DNA of 42,701 nt from Coriobacteriales bacterium. Its GTDB lineage: Bacteria > Actinomycetota > Coriobacteriia > Coriobacteriales > UBA8131. Of the stretch, positions 17,750 through 25,603 are shown piece by piece (the stretch's first letter is position 1; each line of letters opens with the position of its first letter). The notes under the pieces are model-generated. The model saw only the letters and a program-made list of their open reading frames with translations. It was not told the DNA's origin and searched no databases. The DNA lies in assembly GCA_031277035.1 (NCBI GenBank), contig JAISLY010000024.1, positions 1 through 42,701 on the forward strand, in the 5' to 3' direction. The position numbers were made by a program, and so were the translations under genes.

Positions 17750-19336
17750 TCAGGAGTCATAGCGTTGTCTTACACGAGCGCGTTTTGTAGAGGCGCCTGC
17801 GGGGCGGTTTGCAGAAGGACGGGCAGACGGGTCTGAGGGCTTTGCCGCGGGGTCTGAGAGGATTGCTGCGGGGTCTGAGGGGCTTGCTGCGGGGTCTGAG
17901 GGGCTTGTCGCACCTCGTATGAAAGCCCTGGATGCCCACGCCCGGCTGCCAAAGCGCCCGGTGAGCCTGAATCCGAGAAGGCTGGAAAGGCCGGTTCTCC
18001 CAACGAGGGAGATGAAGGTGAAGAGCAGAATCTGGGTGCCAAAGAGCGCCACGGTGGGAACGCTTGCCATGTCAAAGATAACGGGTGGCTGGCTGAAGTC
18101 CTGCGTTCCAATACAAAGGGCAAGCTGGACAAGGCCGACGCCCATCATCGCCGCCCTGAGGATGAAGCCGCGCGAAGCGATGAGACTCATGGGGCTGTGC
18201 GAGGCAAAGCGGTGAGCGGCGGCGTTGTGGGCGGCAGCGTTGTGGGCGGCGGATGTCGCCATGTCTGCCAGCAGACGTTTGAAGAGAAAACTGATCATCA
18301 GAAGGGTGGAAAAGCCCAGGCCGATACCCATGAAAAAGAGGTCGGCAAGAGCAAAGGTCGTCTGCCCCGGCGAGGCGATCAGCGGTATGTCTGACAGCGC
18401 AAAGGCAGCCAGAGGCACCTCGGGGTCATGGAGGTCGGTGGTCGGCGCGGGGATGCTCCGGTTCGCTGGCGCGTGCGAAGGCACATCCTCCCTCTCGCTG
18501 TACTCCCCTTCTGGCACCAGGCCCTGCCCCTCGTCTGTTGAGGCGTCCAGCAAAGAGGGCGCGCTGTTGTCCGCGTTGTGTTTTGGCTCGTCGAGTTCCG
18601 GGCGATCCTCCAGCGTCGGCCCGGATTCTGGGTCTGAGCCTGGGCCGGGGTCGGTCGGTTCTGTTTCTGGGTCGAAAACGGGCGGGTTGTCGCCCGGCGG
18701 GGGCTCCTCCGGCTCGGGGATGCCCGGCTCAGGGGTGCCTGGCTCAGGCTCGGGGTCGCTCGGCGGGTTATCGGGTTCGCTCGGCGGGGGGTCATCCGGC
18801 TTGGGTTCGCTCGGCGGGGGGTCATTCGGCTTGGGGTCGCTCGGCGGGTTATTCGGCTTGGGGTCGATATTGGGGTCGGGCTCTTTCGGCAAAGTGTCGT
18901 CGTCCGGCTCGGGGGTGCCCAGCTCAGGGTCGCCTGGCTCGAGGTCACCCGGCTCGGGGTCGGGGGTGTCCGGTGGGTTATCGGGGGTGCCCGGTGGGAT
19001 GGTGGGGTCATCCGGCTTGGGGTCGGTGTTGGGGTCGGGGTCGAGCTCTCCCGGCCTGGGGTCAGGTCTGGGGTCGGGAGCAGGTGAGCTGCCTCCCGGA
19101 GGGATGTCCCGTGGCTCGGTATCTTCCGAAGGAGTGTCTCTCGGCTCGGTATCGTCCGACGTCTCGCCCTCCTTTCCTTCAAAAGGAGGGGTGACGGGGG
19201 GATTTTCAAGCAAAACGTATTCGTGCGCTCGGCTCGAGGCAGTAGTCGGCTCAGCTAGCGCCGTTTGAGGCAGCAGCCAACACAGAAGCACACAGGAGAA
19301 AAGGACAGCGGCCACGTGGCCGCATCGACTCTTCAT
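17750..19336 (-). CDS. Secreted/membrane protein with long Pro/Asp/Glu repeat region, unknown function
   Basis: 528 residues from the ATG at 19336, chosen for the AAAGGG upstream and the signal peptide CGHVAAVLFSCVLLCWLLP...ALA. Residues about 40-300 are extracytoplasmic repeats of PEPG/DPKPDDPPPSEP/EPRDTPSEDT type, very acidic and proline-rich. Then come three hydrophobic segments (ADLFFMGIGLGFSTLLMISF, ILRAAMMGVGLVQLALCIG, VALFGTQILLFTFISLVG) with an AAHN-repeat loop between the first two, and a cytoplasmic tail with four SDPA units coded by 21-bp repeats. I do not recognise the family. A wall-spanning stalk anchored by the C-terminal helices is a reasonable inference. The start codon region contains a palindrome, GCGGCCACGTGGCCGC, in the coding sequence. 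Confidence 0.75.
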   Translation of the reverse strand: MKSRCGHVAAVLFSCVLLCWLLPQTALAEPTTASSRAHEYVLLENPPVTPPFEGKEGETSDDTEPRDTPSEDTEPRDIPPGGSSPAPDPRPDPRPGELDPDPNTDPKPDDPTIPPGTPDNPPDTPDPEPGDLEPGDPELGTPEPDDDTLPKEPDPNIDPKPNNPPSDPKPNDPPPSEPKPDDPPPSEPDNPPSDPEPEPGTPEPGIPEPEEPPPGDNPPVFDPETEPTDPGPGSDPESGPTLEDRPELDEPKHNADNSAPSLLDASTDEGQGLVPEGEYSEREDVPSHAPANRSIPAPTTDLHDPEVPLAAFALSDIPLIASPGQTTFALADLFFMGIGLGFSTLLMISFLFKRLLADMATSAAHNAAAHNAAAHRFASHSPMSLIASRGFILRAAMMGVGLVQLALCIGTQDFSQPPVIFDMASVPTVALFGTQILLFTFISLVGRTGLSSLLGFRLTGRFGSRAWASRAFIRGATSPSDPAASPSDPAAILSDPAAKPSDPSARPSANRPAGASTKRARVRQRYDS

Positions 19337-19418
19337 GAAGACACCCTTTAGCTTTACCGATACGCACGTCTCTTTGATAGGTAGGATATGCGCAACAGTC
19401 AGGGAGCACAAGAGCCTT

Positions 19419-19817
19419 TCATCCAGATAAGCGGCCTGTCTGTGCCGAACGCACCGCCTTTTCAAGCGGGGCCCAGAGGGCATCGTACTCGTCCTCGGGC
19501 GACTCGTTCTCGGGTGGTAAACGTGCCGGGAGGGCCCCGGCTTCTTCGTTTTTGCTTTTTTTAGTAGCACTTTTTGTTTCGTCAGAGAGCCTCTTTATTC
19601 CCTGCAGGGCCCGCTGATAGTGGAGCAGCGCGGTTCGTGTTGTTTCCAGGAACAACCTGATCTGAGCGTCAATCTCCTCGCGGACTCGCCTGCTTCTGTT
19701 GACTGCCAAAGCTACTACGACAGCGAAGAAGACGGTTCCGCCGAGAAGAGAAAGCGTATGAAGCCCTGTCTTCTTCTTTTTCTTCGTATCTTCTGCTGTC
19801 TGTTCGCCCCGAATCAT
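19419..19817 (-). CDS. Small single-pass membrane protein in the parAB operon, unknown function
   Basis: 132 residues; its ATG overlaps the parB stop (ATGA at 19814-19817), so it is translationally coupled to parB. A Lys-rich start (TKKKKKTGLH) precedes one membrane helix, LSLLGGTVFFAVVVALAV (about 22-40), then a charged, helical region (SRRVREEIDAQIRLFLETTRTALLHYQRAL) and an acidic C-terminus. There is no recognised domain. Tight coupling to parB suggests a membrane-linked role near segregation or the cell envelope, but that is inference. Confidence 0.7.
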   Translation of the reverse strand: MIRGEQTAEDTKKKKKTGLHTLSLLGGTVFFAVVVALAVNRSRRVREEIDAQIRLFLETTRTALLHYQRALQGIKRLSDETKSATKKSKNEEAGALPARLPPENESPEDEYDALWAPLEKAVRSAQTGRLSG

Positions 19818-20803
19818 GCGAGCGCCTCACCACTCTTCGTCGCTCCGCTGTACTCTGTCGCTTTGACGTTCGCCTCGGATTGTCCGGTTGCAGCTCCCGG
19901 AGCCTTCTGTTCTGCAATGGCGAGAAATATCCGCTCGAGGTCGTCTTCGTCCCTGAACTCTATCTCAATCCGATTTTTTCCACGGACAGTTTTTACTCTG
20001 ACGTTTGTCGCAAGTTGCTGCCGTAGCTTTCGCGCAACAATTTTAAAGGTTCTTGGTGAGGGGAGTCGCCTGCTACGCTCTGCTCCCTGACTGCCGTAGA
20101 GACGGGCCAGGGTCTCTGCTTCACGAACCGATAACTTTTCATCGACGATCTTTTTTGCAAGACGAATGCGGGCGTCGTCGTCGGCTTGGCCTTCCCCAGC
20201 AGAGATTGAGAGTATGGCGCGTCCGTGCCCCGCAGAAAGCAGGCCGTCGAACATCATGTCCTGAACCTCTTCGGGGAGATCGAGGAGTCTCAGTGCATTG
20301 GATATGGTTGCGGCATTTTTTGATACCGCTTCGGCAAGCTCTCTTTGCTTACAGCCGCTCAGAGACATCAGGCGCTGGTAGCCACGCGCTTCTTCAATCG
20401 CATTCAGGTCGGCGCGCTGGAGATTCTCAACCAGGGAAATTTCCTGCGCGTCAACGTCATTGGCAATGACGACCTTTGCAGGTATGAACTTAAAGCCCAG
20501 CCGCTTGCAGGCCTGCCAGCGACGCTCTCCAGCAATAATCTGATAGCCATTACCTTCAGGGCGCACCAGAATAGGCTGGAGGAGTCCGTCCTTCTCAATC
20601 GACTTCGTGAGTTCTGCGAGCTTTTCCTCCGAAAAGTCGGTGCGTGGCTGATGAGGATTCGCCTGCACCTCCTTAATAGGAATCTCAACAAAATCAACGT
20701 TTTTGCCCAGTTCAACATTGGTACTGGCTATCAGTGAACCGAGGCCCTTCCCCAAGCCACCTTTCCCTTTACTGCTTTTTGTGTCGCTCTTTGTTTCAGG
20801 CAC
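19814..20803 (-). CDS. parB: Chromosome-partitioning protein ParB
   Basis: 329 residues. The N-terminal part has KGKGGLGKGLGSLIAS, a motif typical of chromosomal ParB N-termini. The ParB/CTPase core (about 38-130) contains NPHQPRTDFSEEKLAELTKSI, the GERRWQACKRLG box and ENLQRADLNAIEEARGYQRL. The helix-turn-helix follows (LAEAVSKNAATISNALRLLDLPEEVQ), then a C-terminal dimerisation part (RIEIEFRDEDDLERIFLAI). ParB binds parS, spreads using CTP, and loads SMC. Two parS-like sites lie just upstream of parA. The start overlaps the parA end by 8 bp. Confidence 0.96.
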   Translation of the reverse strand: MPETKSDTKSSKGKGGLGKGLGSLIASTNVELGKNVDFVEIPIKEVQANPHQPRTDFSEEKLAELTKSIEKDGLLQPILVRPEGNGYQIIAGERRWQACKRLGFKFIPAKVVIANDVDAQEISLVENLQRADLNAIEEARGYQRLMSLSGCKQRELAEAVSKNAATISNALRLLDLPEEVQDMMFDGLLSAGHGRAILSISAGEGQADDDARIRLAKKIVDEKLSVREAETLARLYGSQGAERSRRLPSPRTFKIVARKLRQQLATNVRVKTVRGKNRIEIEFRDEDDLERIFLAIAEQKAPGAATGQSEANVKATEYSGATKSGEALA

Positions 20804-21581
20804 GTTTGATCACTTCCTCTGCGCAGTTTCGGTACGCCTCTGCGGCTTTACTCGATGAAGCATATTCCAGTATCGACTTTCCATAACTTGGTGCTTCGGC
20901 CAATTTCACTGAACGGGGTATCAGGGTTTTAAAGGTCGTGTCACCAAAATAAGCCCGAACATCATTAACAACCTGCTTGGCGAGGGAGGTGCGCCCGTCA
21001 TACATGGTCATCAGAACTCCAAAGATTGTGAGCCCTCTGTTAAGTCTGCTGACAAGATCTTTCGTATGAAGAAGTTTTGTCACGCCTTCCAACGCATAAT
21101 ACTCACACTGTATGGGGATAAGCAGAGAGTCCGCAGCAACCATAGCATTGATAGAAAGAAGGCCCAGTGAGGGCGGGCAGTCTATGAGAATAAAATCATA
21201 GTCACTCTTTATGGGCTCCAAGATGTCTGCGAGGCGATTTTCGCGCGCAAGAAGGCTGACGAGCTCCTGCTCCGCGCCCGCAAGGTCTTCCGTCGCGGGA
21301 ATAAGGTCAACTTTGTTCAAATACGTAGATACGAGAAAGTCTGAGACATCCGCTTCGTTGATGATTCCATCATAGACGCTTTTCATGCCGGCGACCTTTT
21401 CAACGCCCAACCCGCTCGTGGCGTTTCCCTGAGGGTCGAGGTCTACAAGAAGAACCTTCTTCCCTCGTTCGCCCAACGCTGCGGCCAAATTAACCGCAGT
21501 TGTCGATTTGCCAACGCCTCCTTTTTGATTGATGATTGCCAGAACAATCGAGTTGTGTCTTTTCTTTTCCGTTTTAATCAC
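20796..21581 (-). CDS. parA: Chromosome-partitioning ATPase ParA (Soj)
   Basis: 261 residues. Deviant Walker A KGGVGKST near residue 20 in the context AIINQKGGVGKSTTAVNLAAAL, then LLVDLDPQGNATSGLG and the Walker B-like FILIDCPPSLGLLSINAM. The length fits chromosomal Soj-type ParA without an N-terminal DNA-binding domain. It acts with ParB in origin segregation by ATP-dependent binding to the nucleoid. It is transcribed with rsmG upstream and parB downstream. Confidence 0.97.
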   Translation of the reverse strand: MIKTEKKRHNSIVLAIINQKGGVGKSTTAVNLAAALGERGKKVLLVDLDPQGNATSGLGVEKVAGMKSVYDGIINEADVSDFLVSTYLNKVDLIPATEDLAGAEQELVSLLARENRLADILEPIKSDYDFILIDCPPSLGLLSINAMVAADSLLIPIQCEYYALEGVTKLLHTKDLVSRLNRGLTIFGVLMTMYDGRTSLAKQVVNDVRAYFGDTTFKTLIPRSVKLAEAPSYGKSILEYASSSKAAEAYRNCAEEVIKRA

Positions 21582-21667
21582 CTCGAGATCTGATTCTGTG
21601 GGACGCTATTGAGCAGTATAGAGGGTATTGCAGTCCTTTGCCACTCTTTTTCTTTCCCGTTTCTCAA

Positions 21668-21683
21668 GATTTCACGTGAAATG
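21668..21683. promoter_or_regulatory. parS-like site 1
   Basis: The 16-mer GATTTCACGTGAAATG contains a perfect 14-bp palindrome ATTTCACGTGAAAT. The common bacterial parS is TGTTTCACGTGAAACA; the core TTTCACGTGAAA is identical and the flanking G/C pair is changed to A/T. Position between parA and rsmG, near oriC, supports the call. Confidence 0.85.
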
Positions 21684-21732
21684 TTGAGAGACGCTCTGCA
21701 AGCCTCTCTGAAGCGGCGTTCGCCCTGGAAAA

Positions 21733-21748
21733 CATTTCACGTGAAATC
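21733..21748. promoter_or_regulatory. parS-like site 2
   Basis: The 16-mer CATTTCACGTGAAATC has the same 14-bp palindrome as the first site, 65 bp away. Two closely spaced copies argue against chance. Confidence 0.85.
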
Positions 21749-21841
21749 TCGGTCTCATCCACGCGCTCGATTATGAGAAAGGCTTCGATTCCGCTCCATA
21801 GACATACACGCTGTGCCCTCGAGCAAAAAGGCACAGATGGC

Positions 21842-22528
21842 TCAAGTCGAAGCGCCCTTGCTCTGCTGCTGCCACAGGGGTCGCTTCTGGGCCACACCGT
21901 CTCGTCGTGGCAGAGCAATCTGCGCCTCTCCCTGTTTGCAGACGGTAATAATGCTGCGCTTCGTACTCTCGTCGGAAAGCAAAATGTTTCGAACGTCCAC
22001 AAGGTTCATGCCGAGCAGCGCTTCGAGTGAACGGGCCTTTTGCAGTTCTTCTGCGTTAAGCTCGGCTTTATAGGCGATTAGTATGCCTTCTGGCTTTAAA
22101 AGAGGTTGTGCAAGCTCCATCAGAACAGGAAGGGAGGAGACAGCGCGGACAACGAGAGCAGAAAAGCGTTCTCCTTCGCGCGCTACCGCTTCAGCTCGTT
22201 TTGCAAGAACCCTGATTTGTTGGCCCAGCGACAGAGTAGAGACTATGTCCTCAAGAATGTCGGCCTTCTTCTGAACGGATTCTATCAGCGCTGCGGAACG
22301 CCCGCTCTCTATCGCAAGGGGAATGCCCGGATAACCGGCTCCGCTCCCAATGTCGGCAAAAGAGCCCTCGGGGGCTTGAGCCAATTCTTTGAGCCCTGCC
22401 AGCGAATCTTCAACATGTAAGCACAGGGCTTTTTGCCAGTCTGTTATGCGCGTCAGGTTTATGCGTTGGTTTGCTCGTAGAACAAGTCGAAGATGTTCTT
22501 CAATCAATGCCTGTTTCTCGTGTGCCAC
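21842..22528 (-). CDS. rsmG: 16S rRNA (guanine-N7)-methyltransferase
   Basis: 228 residues. The SAM-binding motif FADIGSGAGYPGIPLAI and preceding NLTRITDWQKALCLHVEDSL are characteristic of RsmG (GidB), which methylates a guanine in the 530 loop of 16S rRNA (G527 in E. coli). Further family blocks are VQKKADILEDIV and VVRAVSSLPVLMELAQPLLKPEGILIAYK. It lies between jag and parA as in many bacteria. Its C-terminal end is slightly extended (LPRRDGVAQKRPLWQQQSKG). Confidence 0.95.
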   Translation of the reverse strand: MAHEKQALIEEHLRLVLRANQRINLTRITDWQKALCLHVEDSLAGLKELAQAPEGSFADIGSGAGYPGIPLAIESGRSAALIESVQKKADILEDIVSTLSLGQQIRVLAKRAEAVAREGERFSALVVRAVSSLPVLMELAQPLLKPEGILIAYKAELNAEELQKARSLEALLGMNLVDVRNILLSDESTKRSIITVCKQGEAQIALPRRDGVAQKRPLWQQQSKGAST

Positions 22529-22543
22529 AAGCTCTTGTCATTC

Positions 22544-23254
22544 TCACTGAAGTTTGATAACGACCTGCCGATTAGGTTCCACTCCTTCGGACGTCGTTGA
22601 CACCCTCGGGTCGTCGCGAAGAGCGATATGAACAATGCGGCGTTCATATGGTGTCATCGGACGAAGCCGAACCTCTCGTTTTTGTCTGAGTGCCCGTGCC
22701 GCCGAAGACTTTGCAATAGTGACGAGCTTCTGCTTGCGACGGTGCTTGTAGCCCTCGACATCAACCTGAAGGGGATGGCGAAAGCCTATGCGCTTCGCGA
22801 CCATTGAGGAAACAACAAACTGGAAGGCATCCAGGGTTCTCCCATGCCGCCCGATAAGAATGGCAAGGTTTTCTCCAACAATGTCAAAGATGAGCTCTCC
22901 CTCATCGCCTTCGTACTCTTCAATCGTTGCGTTCTCGACCCCAAACCACGGAAGGAGTCGGTTGATGGCTTCGATTGCGGCATCGGCGATGGCGTCGAGC
23001 TCCTCATCGGTCAGAACAACTTCCCTTATGTTGTAGTCGTGTTCGGCGCCCTCTTCATCGCCAGCCAGGCCTTCGTCATCGCCAGCCACGCCCACGTCAT
23101 CAGCCGCGCTGGGCTCGTCCTCAACGACTTCGTAGTCAGATGTGGTTTCGTCCGCACCTTCGACCGCTGTATCAAATTCCTCATGTGTTACTGACATTTT
23201 ATCTTCCGTTCTCTCTGGAACCCTGCATCCCTCATCAAACAGACCTTCTAACAT
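22544..23254 (-). CDS. jag: RNA-binding protein Jag/KhpB (KH and R3H domains)
   Basis: 236 residues from the ATG at 23254, which has GGAGG 5 nt upstream; an ATG at 23197 (MSVTHEEF) with GGAAG is the main alternative. The N-terminal third is acidic and variable (DEGLAGDEEGAEHD). The KH domain has ENLAILIGRHGRTLDAFQFV with the GxxG loop IGRHGR. The R3H domain has KSSAARALRQKREVRLRPMTPYERRIVHIAL and ends RQVVIKL. The usual Jag_N domain seems to be missing or replaced by the acidic segment. It follows yidC, as is standard, and in other bacteria it binds RNA with KhpA and influences cell-envelope growth. Confidence 0.92.
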   Translation of the reverse strand: MLEGLFDEGCRVPERTEDKMSVTHEEFDTAVEGADETTSDYEVVEDEPSAADDVGVAGDDEGLAGDEEGAEHDYNIREVVLTDEELDAIADAAIEAINRLLPWFGVENATIEEYEGDEGELIFDIVGENLAILIGRHGRTLDAFQFVVSSMVAKRIGFRHPLQVDVEGYKHRRKQKLVTIAKSSAARALRQKREVRLRPMTPYERRIVHIALRDDPRVSTTSEGVEPNRQVVIKLQ

Positions 23255-23327
23255 CTCGCCCTCCGTTTCAGCTGCCCGCGCAGGCAGGTCTACCCCGCAC
23301 GTCTGCCCACGTCTGCTCTTTGGTGAA

Positions 23328-24089
23328 TCATTTTGTTTTCTTTGGCCGATTCTTACGTTCCTTGCGGTCAACCTCAACCTTCACCGGCTTTATCTCAACT
23401 TCCTCTTCAAGGGCGTCCTTGCGCTCAAGCAGTTTACGCGACGCCACCTGCTGGCCGACGCCGATCAGAGACGACACGTCCCAGTAGAGCAAAACGCCGG
23501 CGGGCGCCATCCAACCAAACCAGATCATCATAAGAGCCATTACGCCCGTCATGATCAACTGCTGTCGCTCCCTGGTCTTGTTGATGATGAGCGGTATCAG
23601 CATTGAGACGCCAAAGAGTACAACCAGTATCAGATAGGGAACAACCGCCAGCATGCCCTCGGGCGTAAAGGAAAAAACGTTGCGGGGCCCCACGGTCAGA
23701 TCCGGAATCAGGCCATAGAAGGTGACCGCGGCTCCTTCTCCTGCCCGCTGTTGGAGCTCCAGGAGCACCTGATAAAGTGCTATAAAAATTGGCATTTGTA
23801 GCAGCATGGGCAGACAGCCCGAAAGCGGGTTGAACTTCGCCTCCGCGTACAGCTTCATCTGCTCTTCCTGCAAGCGCTGCTTGTCATCAGCGTATTTTTC
23901 TTTTATTTCATTGAGGCGAGGCTGCATTTTCTGCATTTTATAAGAGGAATGAAACTGTTTTCTGGTTATAGGATATAAAAGTATACGGATAAGCAGGGTG
24001 ATGAGGATGATTGCCATGCCCCAGTCGCCGGTAAAGCTGTAGAACCACTCTATGATGGCGAATATCAGATCTTTAAACCAGGTCCACAC
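23328..24089 (-). CDS. yidC: Membrane protein insertase YidC
   Basis: 253 residues, the short Gram-positive form without a periplasmic domain. It begins MWTWFKDLIFAIIEWFYSFTG and has the conserved WGMAIILITLLIRILLYP followed by the cytoplasmic coiled hairpin QKMQPRLNEIKEKYADDKQRLQEEQMKL (quoted in part), then NPLSGCLPMLLQMPIFIALY and two or three more helices. The conserved Arg of the hydrophilic groove is in LLIRILL. No lipoprotein signal is obvious. The Lys/Arg-rich tail (KVEVDRKERKNRPKKTK) is typical for ribosome contact. It lies between yidD and jag. Confidence 0.96.
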   Translation of the reverse strand: MWTWFKDLIFAIIEWFYSFTGDWGMAIILITLLIRILLYPITRKQFHSSYKMQKMQPRLNEIKEKYADDKQRLQEEQMKLYAEAKFNPLSGCLPMLLQMPIFIALYQVLLELQQRAGEGAAVTFYGLIPDLTVGPRNVFSFTPEGMLAVVPYLILVVLFGVSMLIPLIINKTRERQQLIMTGVMALMMIWFGWMAPAGVLLYWDVSSLIGVGQQVASRKLLERKDALEEEVEIKPVKVEVDRKERKNRPKKTK

Positions 24090-24106
24090 AGGATCTCCTA
24101 TCGTCT

Positions 24107-24349
24107 CTACGGCACAGGGTCATATCCTCCGGGATGCCAGGGGTGGCAGCGGCTTATCCTTTTGAGACTGAGCCAGAACCCCTTGAGAAACCCGTACCGT
24201 TGAAAAGCTATCAGCGCATATTCCGAACACGTCGGAATGTACCTGCATGATGGTGGTAGCAAAGGCGAGAGAACACGTCTGTACATGGTAATACAGAACA
24301 GTGCCATATGGGTCGGGATTTTCTGTATGAAAGAAAACGCCTTTTTCAT
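24107..24349 (-). CDS. yidD: Membrane protein insertion efficiency factor YidD
   Basis: 80 residues. It contains the family block [20 protein letters not shown], followed by [19 protein letters not shown] and [14 protein letters not shown], with the three conserved cysteines. It lies between rnpA (9 bp away) and yidC. Confidence 0.95.
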   Translation of the reverse strand: MKKAFSFIQKIPTHMALFCITMYRRVLSPLLPPSCRYIPTCSEYALIAFQRYGFLKGFWLSLKRISRCHPWHPGGYDPVP

Positions 24350-24358
24350 CCCGTTGCC

Positions 24359-24697
24359 TCATTTCAGCGTGCGCTCCAAAATCCGCCTCAGTTCTCCGGC
24401 AAGCTCCTGTGAGCTGGCGTCTTTTGTCTCCGTCCGCGCAACCAGGGCGATGTCATAGCCGTCCCTGGGCAATCCGGCCTGGCGTGCGGCCTGCCTCATC
24501 ACGCGTTTTGCCCGATTACGACCTGGCGCATTACCGAGGCGTTTTCCTGCGATAAAAGCAACGCGACCTCGCCGGTCGCGTCCCTCAGGCTGTGTGGCTA
24601 TGAGCACGAGCAGGTTTGGACTGACATTCTTCCTGGCCGTCCTGAACAGATCTGAGATTTCTTCCGAGGAGGTAATGGTGTCCTTCATGGCTCTCAC
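24359..24697 (-). CDS. rnpA: Ribonuclease P protein component
   Basis: 112 residues from the GTG at 24697; an ATG at 24688 gives three residues fewer and is equally likely. The signature of RnpA is present: RVAFIAGKRLGNAPGRNRAKRVMRQAAR, corresponding to the RNR motif that binds the P RNA. The protein assists the catalytic RNA in trimming tRNA 5' ends. It follows rpmH in the usual order. The N-terminus lacks the common long FxxVxxxG stretch but keeps the S/T-rich SSEEISDLFRTARK helix. Confidence 0.94.
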   Translation of the reverse strand: MRAMKDTITSSEEISDLFRTARKNVSPNLLVLIATQPEGRDRRGRVAFIAGKRLGNAPGRNRAKRVMRQAARQAGLPRDGYDIALVARTETKDASSQELAGELRRILERTLK

Positions 24698-24719
24698 AAC
24701 CTGCTGGCTCTACGGCCTT

Positions 24720-24854
24720 TCAGACACACAGTCTCGCACGTCCTTTGGCTCGGCGAGCGGCGAGAACGGCTCGACCGCCCTTCGTTGACATACGGGCCCT
24801 GAAGCCGTGGCACTTTGCACGCTTGCGCCGGTTGGGCTGATAGGTTCGCTTCAT
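24720..24854 (-). CDS. rpmH: 50S ribosomal protein L34
   Basis: 44 residues, translated by hand from the minus strand: [18 protein letters not shown], then [20 protein letters not shown] and RARLCV. This is the standard length and sequence of L34. AAAGGAT lies 8 nt upstream of the ATG at 24854. It is the first gene of the minus-strand operon running into rnpA, yidD and yidC. Confidence 0.97.
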   Translation of the reverse strand: MKRTYQPNRRKRAKCHGFRARMSTKGGRAVLAARRAKGRARLCV

Positions 24855-24904
24855 AATGATTCTATCCTTTGCGCATCGAATCTCTTTCGGAGCATAAGGG
24901 AAGG

Positions 24905-24934
24905 ATTATACGGTTTTGTCGCTCGTGCTGTCAA
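24905..24934 (-). promoter_or_regulatory. rpmH promoter
   Basis: On the minus strand: TTGACA (24934-24929), 18-bp spacer, TATAAT (24910-24905). Both hexamers match the vegetative consensus perfectly, 51 bp before the rpmH start codon. Confidence 0.88.
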
Positions 24935-24989
24935 ACCAACGCAGGTTCTGGGCAACAATCCCACAGGGAGTTTTGGAGAAGGGACGAGG

Positions 24990-25603
24990 GCTTTTGCGGC
25001 CGTTTAAAAAATATGAAAAATCTCCATAAAAACCTTGGCAGAGAATTTTACCCTGTGGAAAATGTTGAAAACACAGTGCCTGCGGGTGTAGCCCTGGGGA
25101 AAACCTCAAAAGGAGGCTTCCTGGCCTCCCTTGACATCTGTTGTGAAAAGATTATTGTAACTGCACCTGTGTTTTTCGTGACAGGAAAAAGCACCATTTA
25201 TCAGTTGTTTTGCACCAGCTCTTTGACAAGAGAATCCGTTTTCGAATCTTCGGGCGTCAGCGGAGCCGAGCGCCGCATGTTTCGTGTTGTCCTTTATTTT
25301 TTTGAAGGCCGGCTGAGGGTTTTTCACAGGAGCGCTTGTTATTTCATCGTCCGATTTCATGTTCTTCACATATTTCATAATTTTTCCACAGGCTCTGCAT
25401 TATCTCTCGTTTGAATTGAAATATCCCGCTAGATTGGTGTATCTTATTTTCATCAGCTTGTTGAGTAATTGTAGCTACGGCTATACTCTGCTGAAACAAG
25501 CGCGTTTTTGGCCGACCGATTCCGTAAGAACGTCCTTATTTTGGGGAAAACTGCCGGAATTTTCACTTTATTTCGTTCAAGCGATGAAAGATAAGGAGGA
25601 CGC
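24990..25603. other. oriC: Replication origin candidate (oriC) with DnaA-box-like sites
   Basis: Gene-free region between rpmH and the dnaA-side genes. Perfect TTTTCCACA boxes occur at 25054-25062 (minus) and 25382-25390 (plus). One-mismatch or weaker relatives are at 25063-25071 (TTTTCAACA, minus), 25095-25103 (TTTTCCCCA, minus), 25142-25150 (CTTTTCACA, minus), 25320-25328, 25362-25370 and 25542-25550. An AT-rich run at 25004-25034 could serve as the unwinding element. Further box-like sites lie between dnaA and dnaN. The position between the rpmH and dnaA operons is the classic site of oriC. Confidence 0.8.
25458..25487 (+). promoter_or_regulatory. Putative promoter of the GHKL ATPase / dnaA genes
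   Basis: TTGTTG (25458-25463), 18-bp spacer, TATACT (25482-25487), followed by a leader of about 110 nt to the strong ribosome binding site AAGGAGG before 25604. It could drive both this gene and dnaA, which lies only 51 bp after it. Confidence 0.5.

Noticed and set aside
19337-19400. Leader of the repeat-rich secreted protein with GGTAAAGCTAAAGGG, similar to part of a c-di-GMP-I riboswitch
   Set aside because: Only one half of the motif is present; the paired P2/P3 helices and tetraloop receptor are missing before the start codon 9 nt later.
21664-22002. Minus-strand frame overlapping rsmG and the parS sites
   Set aside because: Out of frame with rsmG and without a domain; parS explains the conservation there.
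24869-25414. Plus-strand frame of 181 codons in the oriC region
   Set aside because: Covers the rpmH promoter and DnaA boxes, has AT-rich non-coding composition and no ribosome binding site.
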